Of a stretch of 64,000 nt of DNA, positions 10,959 to 28,650 are shown piece after piece (positions within the stretch are counted from its first letter, which is position 1; each line of letters begins with the position of its first letter). The stretch spans positions 1,395,880 through 1,459,879 of the forward strand of contig QEOQ01000180.1 of NCBI GenBank assembly GCA_010279815.1, given 5' to 3'. Source of the stretch: Brachionus plicatilis. Taxonomy: Eukaryota > Rotifera > Eurotatoria > Ploima > Brachionidae. A program made the translations under genes and the position numbers. Under the pieces are notes generated by a model. That model was not told the origin of the DNA, searched no databases, and saw only the letters and a list, made by a program, of their open reading frames with translations.

Positions 10959-13244
10959 TTTAGCTCAAATAGTGCTGTTCATGTTCAGGATATTAATTTT
11001 TAATTTTGGTATTTGAATAAAATATAAAAAATTACTAAATTATAGTCATATGATATTCATGTTAAAGCATGAAAAGAATTTCACTGTCGGATTCTTGCAG
11101 TATTAACTTTTCATTAGAAAGGAAAAGATTATTGATTAGAAAAGTTTTCATATATAAGAAAAAAATACTAAAATTTGTATAAAAAATAAAATGAAAAAAT
11201 GCTTTTGCCAAACTTAGCAAATTTAATTTTTAAACCTTATTAACCATTTTTTTTAAAAACATATTTTATTTTTAATTTTTTAAAATTTCTGTTTATTTTT
11301 CATGTGTCTAATTATCTCTAATAAATATAATATTTTTTATCAAGTATTGGAATCATCTTTATTAGTATTTTTTCTATAATATTTAGAAGTGGAGAATGAA
11401 ATTTTTCTTTAAATTTTAAGATGAATAATGGCCCGTCAATAAAGACTGGTTAACAATTCATTTATTTAAAAAGCAATTTCAATATGATTAAAATTTTAAA
11501 AATTTAATTATTAATAATGATAGCTATGGTTGCTTTTTACAGCAACTGAACATGGTTTTTCAAGAACATACACTGTAGTAGTTGTAAAACAAATGATGAT
11601 GTCATGAATTAATATAATTGTCTATAAACAATTTTTTTTTATTTTTAATTTTTTTAATTTTATTGTTAATTTATTTTTCAAATCTGCTAAAATTAATTTG
11701 ATATTAATGAAAATTGAAAGCTTAAGTATAAAAAACTTCAACACTGATCTATTGATCGCAAAGCTGTTAATTCATCTAGAGTACCGTAAACTCGATGATA
11801 CAACTGCCAGGTTTCCTCCTCCTCTTTTTAGGAATTTAGATTTGTGTCTCTTAATTCTTTTTATTTGCAATAAATAGCACAATTTTTGTTTTAAAATAAT
11901 TTTTAAACCGACGCTTAGAACCTTTATTTTGGTTTGTAGTTGTCGGAGTTGAATTCATATTGAAAAAAATTTTTTAAAAAAAATCCAAATAAATTTTGTA
12001 AAAAAAAATTGCAATTTTGGTCAGTCCTTAAAACTATTTTTGAAAATAATTCAAATACATCCACTAAATCATAACTTTAATATTTTTAGATTACTCAATC
12101 TTTTCATTTTTTTACAAAAGCTTTTAAGAACTATGTCTAAATCTTTATCGAAATGACTTATTGTCGTATCATCAGCATTTTTTTTATCTATTTTATTCAA
12201 ATGTATCAGGAATTTAAAAGAAACAAATAAAAATAATTTGTATTTGGACTCAAATGAACTGAATATATCATCATCATCATCAATTTACTATAAACCACAT
12301 AGGTTTGCAGACGTCAACATGCTTTACAAAGTTTGGTTATTATATTAGTAAATACAACAAAAAGCGGAGCGGAAAGAAATTGATATTAGTTCATGAAATC
12401 AAAATATTTATCAAGCTTCAATTTTTTATGAATTCATTTCTAATGCATTTTATCTAATTTTTGTTGCTTTTTATTTCATTGAGTTCTAATATTTGTTATT
12501 TAAGATAAAATGAACATTAAAATATTTTTAATTTAATTATAAAAGATTTTTTTTTAATAATAAAATTTATTTTCTTGAATAATTTTTGTATTTATAATTG
12601 AATTTAGACAAATTAAAAGATAATTAGCATTATAAGTCTCTAAAAATTTTATATTAACGCAGATCAATTAAATAATTAATTTATTTCCTTCTTTTTGGGT
12701 TAAATAAAAGAAATTTTTAATATATTAATTTAAAAAAATTGATGATTAATGTCAAAAAATTTAAAAAATGAAGTGAAGAATTAAGCTTAGTGCTTATGCA
12801 TTAAATATTAACATGATGTAATTTCGACAGGCGTCTTATAGATTTGAAGCTATCTATAATTCCATAATTATATTAACTATAAAAATAACACAGAAGTTAG
12901 ATTATCTTTATTTATATATATATATTTATGACAGCTTTATTTATGAAAACTAAAAAGGCTCGAAGCTTCGAAATTATAACCGAATAATAAATATATTTCA
13001 AATTTGTACATATTTTATTGTTGAAATAAACTTCTGTTTTAAAAAATTTCTTCTTTTCATGAGAAATTCAATATTGTTCATTAATATTATATAAAGCTTT
13101 GACTTAGTCAAAAAATATTCTGGCTTAATTTGATTTATGGCAAAGAATTTATTTCTATAATTAAATTTAAAAAGCTAATTTAATGAACATGATAAATTTT
13201 TTTATTTAACAATCGAATTTATTCGAAGAAAAGAAAAAACAAAA
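10959..13244. other. Long AT-rich intergenic region
   Basis: About 2.3 kb without a convincing exon in any frame, no RNA gene, and only a short TCA run near 12270 and a TA run near 12915. A TATATAAAGC-like sequence near 13087-13097 could be a TATA element for the small secreted-protein gene at 13245, but this is weak. Confidence 0.45.
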
Positions 13245-13637
13245 ATGAATCTGAAATTCTTATTTTACGGATTCATTTTATTGCAATTAGTCTTTTTGAG
13301 TAAAAGTGACAATCAGAAAGAAAAGAACGAAAAAAAAGAGCTAAAAAAACTCGGCCCAAAGGACGTCTCGTCAAGTAAAGATTTTAAAGCGAATGACAAT
13401 AATTCTCAAATAGATTTACAAAATAATGCAAATCTTCCTAAAAAACCACACGGTCAAAATCAAAAAAGATTCAAAGAACGAGAAACACAGAAAGGAGTTA
13501 AACGCAAAGGAACAAAGAAAAAATCAAAACTAAAAAGAAAACAAAAAAAAATAAGAAAAGGAGGTAAAAAAGATCATAAAAAACGACCTAAACCCAACCA
13601 AAAAAAAATCAGACAAAGAAGACCGTTAGTCGGCTAA
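13245..13637 (+). CDS. Small secreted lysine/arginine-rich protein, family not recognised
   Basis: An intronless frame of 130 residues. It opens with a clear signal-peptide-like sequence, MNLKFLFYGFILLQLVFLSKS, in which a hydrophobic core is followed by small and polar residues. The mature part is hydrophilic and becomes strongly basic from about residue 75, with many KK, KR and RK pairs, so proteolytic processing or binding to anionic partners is possible. It has no cysteine. The frame is much longer than expected by chance in such AT-rich DNA, and an AATAAA-like signal follows about 60 bp after the stop. I do not recognise a family. It could be a prohormone-like or matrix protein; the function is unknown. 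Confidence 0.55.
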   Translation: MNLKFLFYGFILLQLVFLSKSDNQKEKNEKKELKKLGPKDVSSSKDFKANDNNSQIDLQNNANLPKKPHGQNQKRFKERETQKGVKRKGTKKKSKLKRKQKKIRKGGKKDHKKRPKPNQKKIRQRRPLVG

Positions 13638-13936
13638 AAAATTTTCTTTGATTTTTCATCATCTAAACTTACAAAACAAATATAAATTTTTTAATAAAAA
13701 ATTCAATTTAAATCTAATTTGTTCTTTAATCTTAAAATTCTTGTTTATGACTCAAAAAAAACTATTTGAATTTTATAACGACTAAAATTTTTTTATTAAA
13801 TTTAATTTAAAAAAGTTAAGCACTTATTTTGACAAAAATAATGATGTAAAATTTTTATTTAATAATCTTGAATAATTTTTTCAATTTTTTCAATTCTAAA
13901 TAAAGCGATTTTTTTGAAAATCATGTTGGTTTTATT

Positions 13937-14138
13937 CAGAGCTGTTTAAAAGTCCAAGTCATCAAGAAAAAGAATAACTCCGGACTTTTTTCTTTTAAAT
14001 TTAAGTCCAAGCCAAAGACTAAAAATTTTTTTTTAAAGTCCGGCCACATGAATTTTTTTGCTTTTCCAGATAGTTATGGTAGCGCCCTAGTTAAATTAAA
14101 AGTGTTTGACTTTGACATGTGACTTTTAAACAACTCTG
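13937..14138. mobile_element. hAT-like MITE (CAGAG...CTCTG termini)
   Basis: The 202-bp element begins CAGAGCTGTTTAAAAGTC and ends GACTTTTAAACAACTCTG. These termini are inverse with one mismatch. Flanking 8-mers GTTTTATT and GTTTTAAT differ at one base, consistent with an 8-bp target duplication. The interior repeats short AAGTCC/GTCCGG motifs. An 8-bp duplication and CAGAG termini are typical of hAT elements. There is no coding capacity. Related ends occur near 15630/16520, 22760-22853 and 31459. Confidence 0.8.
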
Positions 14139-14710
14139 GTTTTAATAGAAAAAAAGAAAGGAAAATTAAAAAATAAATTGAATTTTTTATTTAAAAATTT
14201 CAAAAAATGAATTAGTCTAATTTTTTTAAGATGGATTAAATATTATTAAAAGAGTTCAAAAAAATTTAATCTTTATTTTGTCAAAAAGTAAGCTCATAAA
14301 CTAATATTGGGGACAATATTAAAAATTCAAAATTGACTCTCGAATAGAACGAATTACAAAAATGGACATTTATTTATTCAATGATTTCATTAATTTCGCA
14401 AGTTTCTATGGTGATAAAGAATTCAAAAAATTAACATTCAAATGACAGTAACTGAAAATTATTTCTGTTTTTAATTTTTATTACAATGAATAAAAGAAAA
14501 TAAATTAGAATTTTATTTTGAACTATCTTTTAACGTATCTTAAAATTAGAAATTATATTTTCCGTTTATTTCTAATTTAGGTCAACTATTCACAAAACGA
14601 GTTACCTAATTTTAGAGTCAACTGCTTAAGAGTCGTCATTTATTTTTTGTTTTAAGATTTAAATTTTAAATCTTGTCAAACATTTTTTCCAAATATTATG
14701 ATTGAATAAA

Positions 14711-22195
<7,485 letters not shown>

Positions 22196-22758
22196 TTTAT
22201 GTTTTAATATTTATCTTTTTTTTTTGACAAACTGATTTAAATAAAACTAAATAAATGTTTAACTTTTATTTCATAACTTTAATTTCAAACTTAAAATAAA
22301 AAACAACTTCAATTTTTCATTATTTATAACCAAATTTACTTAACGAATTCGATTTAATTATCATGTAATAATCAATATTAGTATCATTTGAGTATATTAT
22401 TTTACAAGGATGTTCCTTGATCACCTCCATAAAAATCATTTGTTGGCAAAAAAACCTTTAGCTTAATTACAAGAGGATAAAAGTGAAGACACTCATATCC
22501 TTTTCCAGTACCTTTTTGAGATCCGATCTGACACAGAAGTTTGATTTCTCTTTTTTTATGATGAATGAGGTTTATACATTCGCCCTGTGCTACAGAGATA
22601 TTCTAAAGATTTTTCTCTCAAAATATCCAATAATTTTAGATCTATTAGTTTTTTTATTTTAAAAGAGAAAGCTTTTGTATTTTTAGGTTTTTTTTTTCAG
22701 TTTTAAATAAGAGTTGTATTATAGTCACAATTTCTAAACCTTAATTTTTTTTTAAAAA

Positions 22759-22853
22759 GCAAAGTTAGTTGTCAAAGTCAAAGTCAAAGTCAGACTTTGA
22801 CTTTGACTTTTAACGATTCTGACTTTAAAGTTTGACTTTTGACCAACTCTGAT
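22759..22853. mobile_element. hAT-like MITE, short degenerate copy
   Basis: The right end GACTTTTGACCAACTCTG is the inverse of CAGAGTTGGTCAAAAGTC. The left end reads CAAAGTTAGTTGTCAAAGTC. Between them is a run of CAAAGT and ACTTTG repeats that makes the whole element nearly self-complementary. It is related to the CAGAG family at 13937. Confidence 0.6.
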
Positions 22854-23349
22854 ACAAGTATAATTTAAAACAAGTTTAATGAAAAATTTTATCTGCTAAA
22901 TCTCTTAGTTGTCACTTAGTTGATAAATACAGAAAAAATTATTTTTTGGCGGTCTAAAAGTGAGATTGCAAAACTGACCGGCCAAATGATCGTAAAAAAC
23001 CGTTCGTGAAATGGACCAGTTTGCTCTGACCACATTCAAAACTTATTTAAGTCGCTTTCAAAGGGACTGTTTAACACTTCTTTTTTCTTTTAAAAATATT
23101 TTTTTAAGTTTGTTATTTACCGAGAAATCCTACTTTCAATAAAGACAGAACCTTTATCTTAATTTGAATTAATTTTTATAAATATTAATTTATATTTTCA
23201 TGATAAATATTTATCAATATTTTGAACTTTTGCAATTCAAAATTTAACTTTTTTTCGCTGTAATATATTTTAATTGAAATTAAAATATCATTTAAAGCGT
23301 TTATTTGAGCCATACTTTCGAATACTCTATATTGATTTTAATAATAATA

Positions 23350-23421
23350 ATATATATAAGCTACAGCAAAACTAGCTTGCGGAGATGACCTACTAGGAGG
23401 TCACCTATGGTAGCTCCTTGC
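23350..23421 (+). repeat. Dispersed 70-bp repeat, copy A
   Basis: The stretch from TATATAAGCTACAGCAA to GGTAGCTCCTTGC is about 90% identical to the inverse of 52635-52705. It holds the short palindrome GACCTACTAGGAGGTC. The copies lie 29 kb apart in opposite orientation. The family is not recognised. Confidence 0.7.
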
Positions 23422-23990
23422 TTTAACTTTGTCTTTAAAGTTTTCAAATAAATATTTAGGAAGAATAATTTAAAGATCAATTAGAAAAAAAAATATTTAT
23501 TTTTTTTTATTTAAGATATTAAACATTTAATGTATTTCAAGCTTAGTACTAATTCATTCTTTTAAAAAATAATTATTTGAATTTTGGATTCTTCAAAAAT
23601 TTACATTTTACTTTAAAACTTGACCATTATCTAACTATGATTTAAAAATGTACTCTAAAAACCTTAAAAATAAATAAAGTTCTTCTTCTTTTAAATTAAT
23701 ACAGTGCTATGATACTTGGTTTTAAATTAAAGTTTAACGTAAATTAACGTTAAATTACTTAAAATTACAAATGAAAATTACATTGTTTTAAGATAAATTT
23801 TACGTGATTTTTTTTATCAATGAGGTATCAATGAGGATGACAGAGTTGAATTATATTAAATTCATTTTTTGGTAAATAGATTTGGTAAAGTGTTTACTAC
23901 GACAAATAAATTTCCGATAAATTTCTGACAAATTATCAATTTCCGTTAATATATATCATGCTTCAGTGATCTTACATTTCATGGTAATTT

Positions 23991-24409
23991 TAAATGGTCA
24001 AAGTGATGGAACTGATACGGAATTTGAAGACTAAAGGACAGAAAAAAAAACTTTAGCTACTTAAAAGTAAATAATAAAATAAAATGAAAAAATTATATTT
24101 TATTTTTATGTTCAGTGCATTATTCCAAGAAAAACAAGGTAACGACATGGATCCAATCGTGAATCATTTAAGAAATTTGTTAAAATATTTTCTGACAAAG
24201 AATTTTTTTGGCCCTATGAACTTTTTGTGAGTTAATTTCAAATATTTGACTTTAGTTTTAATATTTATCTAATTTTTTGACAAGCTGATTTAAATAAAAC
24301 TAAATAAATGTTTAACTTTTATTTCATAACTTTAATTTTAAACTAAAAATAAAAAACAACTTCAACTTTTCATTATTTAAAACCAATTTTACTTGACAAA
24401 TTCAATTAG
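23991..24409 (+). pseudogene. Decayed partial duplicate of the last two NEK1-like exons and their 3' flank
   Basis: The segment aligns over its whole length to 21867-22350: the exon beginning GGTGAAAGTGATGG, the following intron, the last exon and about 150 bp of downstream sequence with the same TTTAAATAAAACTAAATAAATG stretch. It carries an internal deletion, a TAA in place of the E-K run after GAAGAC, and indels in the last exon (ACATGGATCC for ACTTAGAACC), so it cannot encode the domain. It ends where the mucin-like gene on the other strand stops. Confidence 0.85.
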
Positions 24410-25075
24410 AACATACTATGATTGAGAAAAATACTAAAATTATCAATTGTTTTAAAGAAATTTTCAATTCTTCAGTAGAATTAAAGTATGCTAAAATGTA
24501 ACTTTTACTTATTTTGGTTGATGATTCAATTGTTGTTGCTTTTGTTGTTGATTCAATCATGACACTTGTTATTATTTTGGGAATTATTGAAGTACTTTCC
24601 ATTGATTTAGCAATTTTTAAAGTAGAATTTTTTGTGGTAGTTTGTTTTGTATTCGAACTAAAATCCAACGGTGTAGTAGATGGAATATAATCCTGCGTTA
24701 GCTCATCATTATTTTCACTAATGTCTTTCTCTGCTATTTTATTAATCATAGTCGTTGTACTAATCGTAGAAGATATATCAGCTGATTCAGTATTTCTGAC
24801 AAGAGTGTTATTTTCTGACGAATTTTTTTCTACTGGAAGATACGAAGTAGTAAAATTATTATTAAATTCATCTATTGATTCTGATGTTTCATTTTGATAA
24901 ATATTAAATTCAGTTGCTGAATACATATCTGGATCTGTTAATTCTTCATAAAAATATTGACTATTTCCTTTTTTAATATAAAAAATATTCCAATTAACAA
25001 TGATAAATAATATAAGATACCTGAAACTACTTGCACCAAAATTGATAGATAAATGATTATTTTAGAAGATATCAT
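24402..25075 (-). CDS. Ser/Thr-rich mucin-like secreted or GPI-anchored protein
   Basis: Two exons, 25021-25075 and 24402-24967, with a 53-bp intron give 206 residues. Exon 1 encodes a signal peptide-like start, MISSKIIIYLSILVQVVSG. The body is rich in Ser, Thr and Asn with many N-x-S/T sites and TTT/STT clusters, as in O-glycosylated mucin-like stalks. The C-terminus is hydrophobic (QLIILVFFSIIVCSN) and ends directly, which suggests a GPI-anchor signal or a tail anchor. No globular domain is seen. The stop codon lies at the edge of the decayed NEK1 duplicate, so the duplication may have set or altered the 3' end of this gene. Confidence 0.62.
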
Positions 25076-25403
25076 GCTTAATGTTTTAATTTAGTATAAG
25101 TTTACCCGACAATATGATTTAGCGTGTGTTCTTTTTTAATTTGTGAAATATTTAAAATAAAATACTAGATTATTTGAATGAGTGAAGGAGATGGCGTCTC
25201 TCTCAATTGTTGTTTGAATTAAAAAAAGTCCGCTGGTATAGTACACATTTAAGAGAGAGCATTTTTTCGCTTTAGTTAAGATATTTTAAAATCATGCTTT
25301 AAATTTTTTTTTATTCTTATCGTCTGAGTTTTAAAATTTTTAGATTAATTTTAATGTTTTCCTCAATTCACTAATATTTTCAAATCATTTTTTTAAAAAT
25401 ATT

Positions 25404-25595
25404 TTATGGCAAACAAATGAACCAAAGTCTGGTAAGAATTGCTTTTTGGCAATAAGACGCGTCCGCTCGCTTGTCAGTATACAAGTCAATTTTTGAGCAA
25501 GACTGTTGGATTCGAAATGAAATAAACTCTTCAAACGAGTACAAAAAGCTTGTCAATGCCAGTAATGAGTAGATTGAAAATGGCAGCAGCATCAT
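25404..25595 (-). CDS. Possible small secreted/membrane protein, 63 residues
   Basis: The frame opens MMLLPFSIYSLLALTSFLYS, which could be a signal peptide or one membrane helix. The rest is mixed charge with three cysteines, ending FICLP. Base composition is distinctly richer in G and C than its surroundings, which argues for coding use. No intron or family match is apparent. It could equally be a 5' exon of a longer gene or a relic. Confidence 0.35.
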   Translation of the reverse strand: MMLLPFSIYSLLALTSFLYSFEEFISFRIQQSCSKIDLYTDKRADASYCQKAILTRLWFICLP

Positions 25596-28500
25596 CAGAA
25601 TTTTTTGACTTCATGCAATTTTATAGATTGATTTCTTTTCAATTTTAATTGTTATATAAAATGATTTGTGAAATATTTTCTAAATATTTTTAATTTATGG
25701 GTCTAAATATCTTAGTTTATATTTTAATTTAATTTAAAAAAGGCTGAGACCAATCGAAAATAGAAATCAATTCATTAAAAAATAAAATTTAAAACCAAAC
25801 ATATATTTAGATTATTGTTTTAAAAATCTTAATATTCGCTCAGCAAATTATCAATTTTTTTAAACATTTTCTTATGACTGCTGTTCATTTAAGAAAAATC
25901 AAAAAATATTTTTCAAACTTGCTGCTCAAATCAGTAGATCAAATAAACAAATTTTCTGGATATTTTATTAAGATATTTTGAAAGAACAATTTAAAATTTT
26001 AATATTTAAAATACTCTGAAACCTATAGTTAATTATCATAAAATGAACGATTTTTAGAAAAAATTAGAATTAAAAACTTTTGCTGAATTAAAATATAAGC
26101 AAAATATTGTTTGCCAACTAGATTAATTACCATTGGTGTGCACGTGAAGGGCGTTAAAGGCCTAAAACCTAAAAAAAAAACACGGATTTTTGTTTATCTT
26201 GATTTTTGGATAAAAAATAAATCCGAAAGCAAATCCAAAAAATCATTTCTGAACATTTTAATTTTTATTATTGTTTTATTTTTTTATTTTTGTTTCTTAA
26301 GAACTTAAAAATATGATTTGTTAATAACAAAGTCAAAAAACATAATTTTTTTGCTTTTTTTATTGACATTTTCTTCCGATCTACTCTGAGCCATGCTAAT
26401 TGCATAACTAAGGTCTTTTAAGTATTTAGAATAATATGCTCGTTAGACTTTCATTTTAAATAAAAAAAAACTAAAAATTTCAAAAAAAATTATTTTCTTT
26501 ACAAGAATTTGCACAGAAACTTTTTTCAAAAACCTGAATTTATTAAAATAAAATTTATTCGAAGAAGAAAATGTTCTATTCAGTTTGCAAATTTATTCTT
26601 ATTTAAATTAAAATTTAAAAAAATGAAAGCTGCTCGAAATAAAGAGAATTAGGATTCAGGTAAAACTTTAGCTATTTCGTTCATTCCTAAGTAATTTGTG
26701 AAAACAAATATTATTTGAACCCAAAAGCCTTATTTGTCGGACAAATAATTTTTTACTGCTGATTTTTAAGTATATTTGATGATCAAGTTTTGTTTTACAA
26801 TTTTTAAATATCAACCACAGTGATTGTCTCAGAAATATATTTTATTTATCTTGTATTCAGTTGAAAATTCTCATTAATGGATGCCTGTTTTGAATTTTAT
26901 TTACTCAAAATTTAAAAAATTTGTTTAAGATTTTTTTGGATCAAATAAAATATAAAAGCAAAATTTAATTGGTAATAGAAACTAAAATCTAGTAACTGGA
27001 AACTAAATGTTGGATCACTTAAAAGTTAATTTACGTCTATGACTAGAAAAATTCAATGAAACACATTAAATATTTTAATGTTTCATTAAGCTAAGCTAAT
27101 TTTTTTCTCAAGATTTTTGAAAAACAAAATAATCAGTAATTATTCAGACATATTATTAAGATTTCCTCGATATTCTCAATAATTCAAATTTCTTTTTCTT
27201 TTTTTTAAGAAATTATTTAAAATTCCATTGAATATTTTATGATCAAAGATTACTAAAAATTAATATTAATAATGTTTAGAAAAATAAAACAAATTTACTT
27301 AAATTATGATGCATAATTATAAATTTGTTGTCATTTCAATTTTGATACCATTCATTTGTTATTATGTTTTAAAAAAAACGCTTAGAGCAAATATTACGAA
27401 ATTAGTCAAATTTATCAAATATTATAAAATTAAAAAATTAATTATAGTTTTTTTTTTCTTTAAGTTAGACAAAATTAAAGAAATCGATTGCTTAATTTTT
27501 GATATTTGTTTTTATGGCATTAATTCAAGTCTGAATTAAAAAAAAAAATGTTCAAAATTGTGAATATTCTTTTAATTTACAGTGTTGAATTTTTTAAAAA
27601 ATTCAGATTATTTTTAATATATATAGTTTGATAATTACTTTATATTTTTAAAAATTTAGCTAGGAAATTTTTAAAATTTGAAGTGTGATTGATAGAAAGA
27701 AGAAATCTCAAGGTCCTATAATTTAAGATTTTTTATGACATATTTTAAATAAGAAAAATAAAATGGTCAAAATCTATCAGTTTTTCGTCTTTTGTATCGT
27801 TAGCTTACAATTATTGCTCTAATTAAAATATAATTTTTTTTAATTATTGGTATTTATTTTTTGTCGAGCAAATATAGAAAATAGGGTTTCTTTAAAAAAT
27901 TTTAGTAGTCTATACTCCGATTATTTAAAAATAATTAAAGAAATTATACAGTGATTTTTTAAGCTTTGAAATTTAAATTTTTTTTTAAAAAATCATCAAG
28001 TTTCCTTTAAAATGTGTTTAAATATTCTATGGTTTTTAAAGTTGGTTTAAAATTTTCTAGAGTGACCCTTGAGGAATCTATAAGGACCAAGGCCTCGCGG
28101 TCGAATCTAAAAATATAGTGAACTTTGTTTTTTCAATAGTGTTATCTGAAAGCTTTGAAGATCGCTCTATGCCACATATGGTTTCTTTAATTATCAAACT
28201 TTTGAAAAGGTTTTTCAATTTTAGCGTCAAAATTTATTTTCTTTTCAAATTGATATTGACACGCATTTATTTAAATTTGGCAAAAGTTTTATCCAATATG
28301 ATCTTTGAGACTATAGGTGACAAAATAAAATTACTCTATAATTAAAAAAGAAATTTTTCTTTATTCTGAACATTTTAGTGAAAACACCGATTGCCTGTAT
28401 TTATTTTACCTGTTTTTTTTTATTGTTTTGAAAAATTGGCTCGAACAAGCAAAACTCTTGAAAAATTTACTTATTGTTGGAGTTGGAAAAGCTTTAAAAA

Positions 28501-28650
28501 AACAGTTCTCAACAATTCTCTGAAATAAAAGACTTCGAAAAAATTATTTTCATTAGATAATTTAAAATTTTAATTTTATTTAAAAAAAAACCTACTCAAA
28601 TTTTTAGACTATTTTAAGCAAATAAGCAGTGTCTAAATGCTGTTTTTTAA
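25596..28650. other. Long AT-rich intergenic region
   Basis: Three kilobases with only short chance frames made of Lys, Asn, Ile and Phe codons. No RNA gene, repeat pair or transposon end was found. A slightly GC-richer stretch at 28060-28105 has no cloverleaf. The right end presumably contains the promoter of the PTB-domain gene. Confidence 0.45.

Larger units (their letters stand above)
22196..23990. other. Intergenic region with MITE fragments
   Basis: Apart from the hAT-like fragment at 22759-22853 and the 70-bp repeat at 23350-23421, there is only AT-rich sequence. A GC-richer piece near 22975-23035 (GACCGGCCAAATGATCG) has the flavour of the GGCCGCC-rich element but no clear ends. A TACAGTGC start near 23701, followed by TTAACGTTAAATTAC, may be a worn Tc1-like terminus. 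Confidence 0.45.

Noticed and set aside
28060..28110. GC-richer stretch ending CGCGGTCGAATC, suggestive of a tRNA T arm
   Set aside because: No acceptor, D or anticodon stems can be formed around it.
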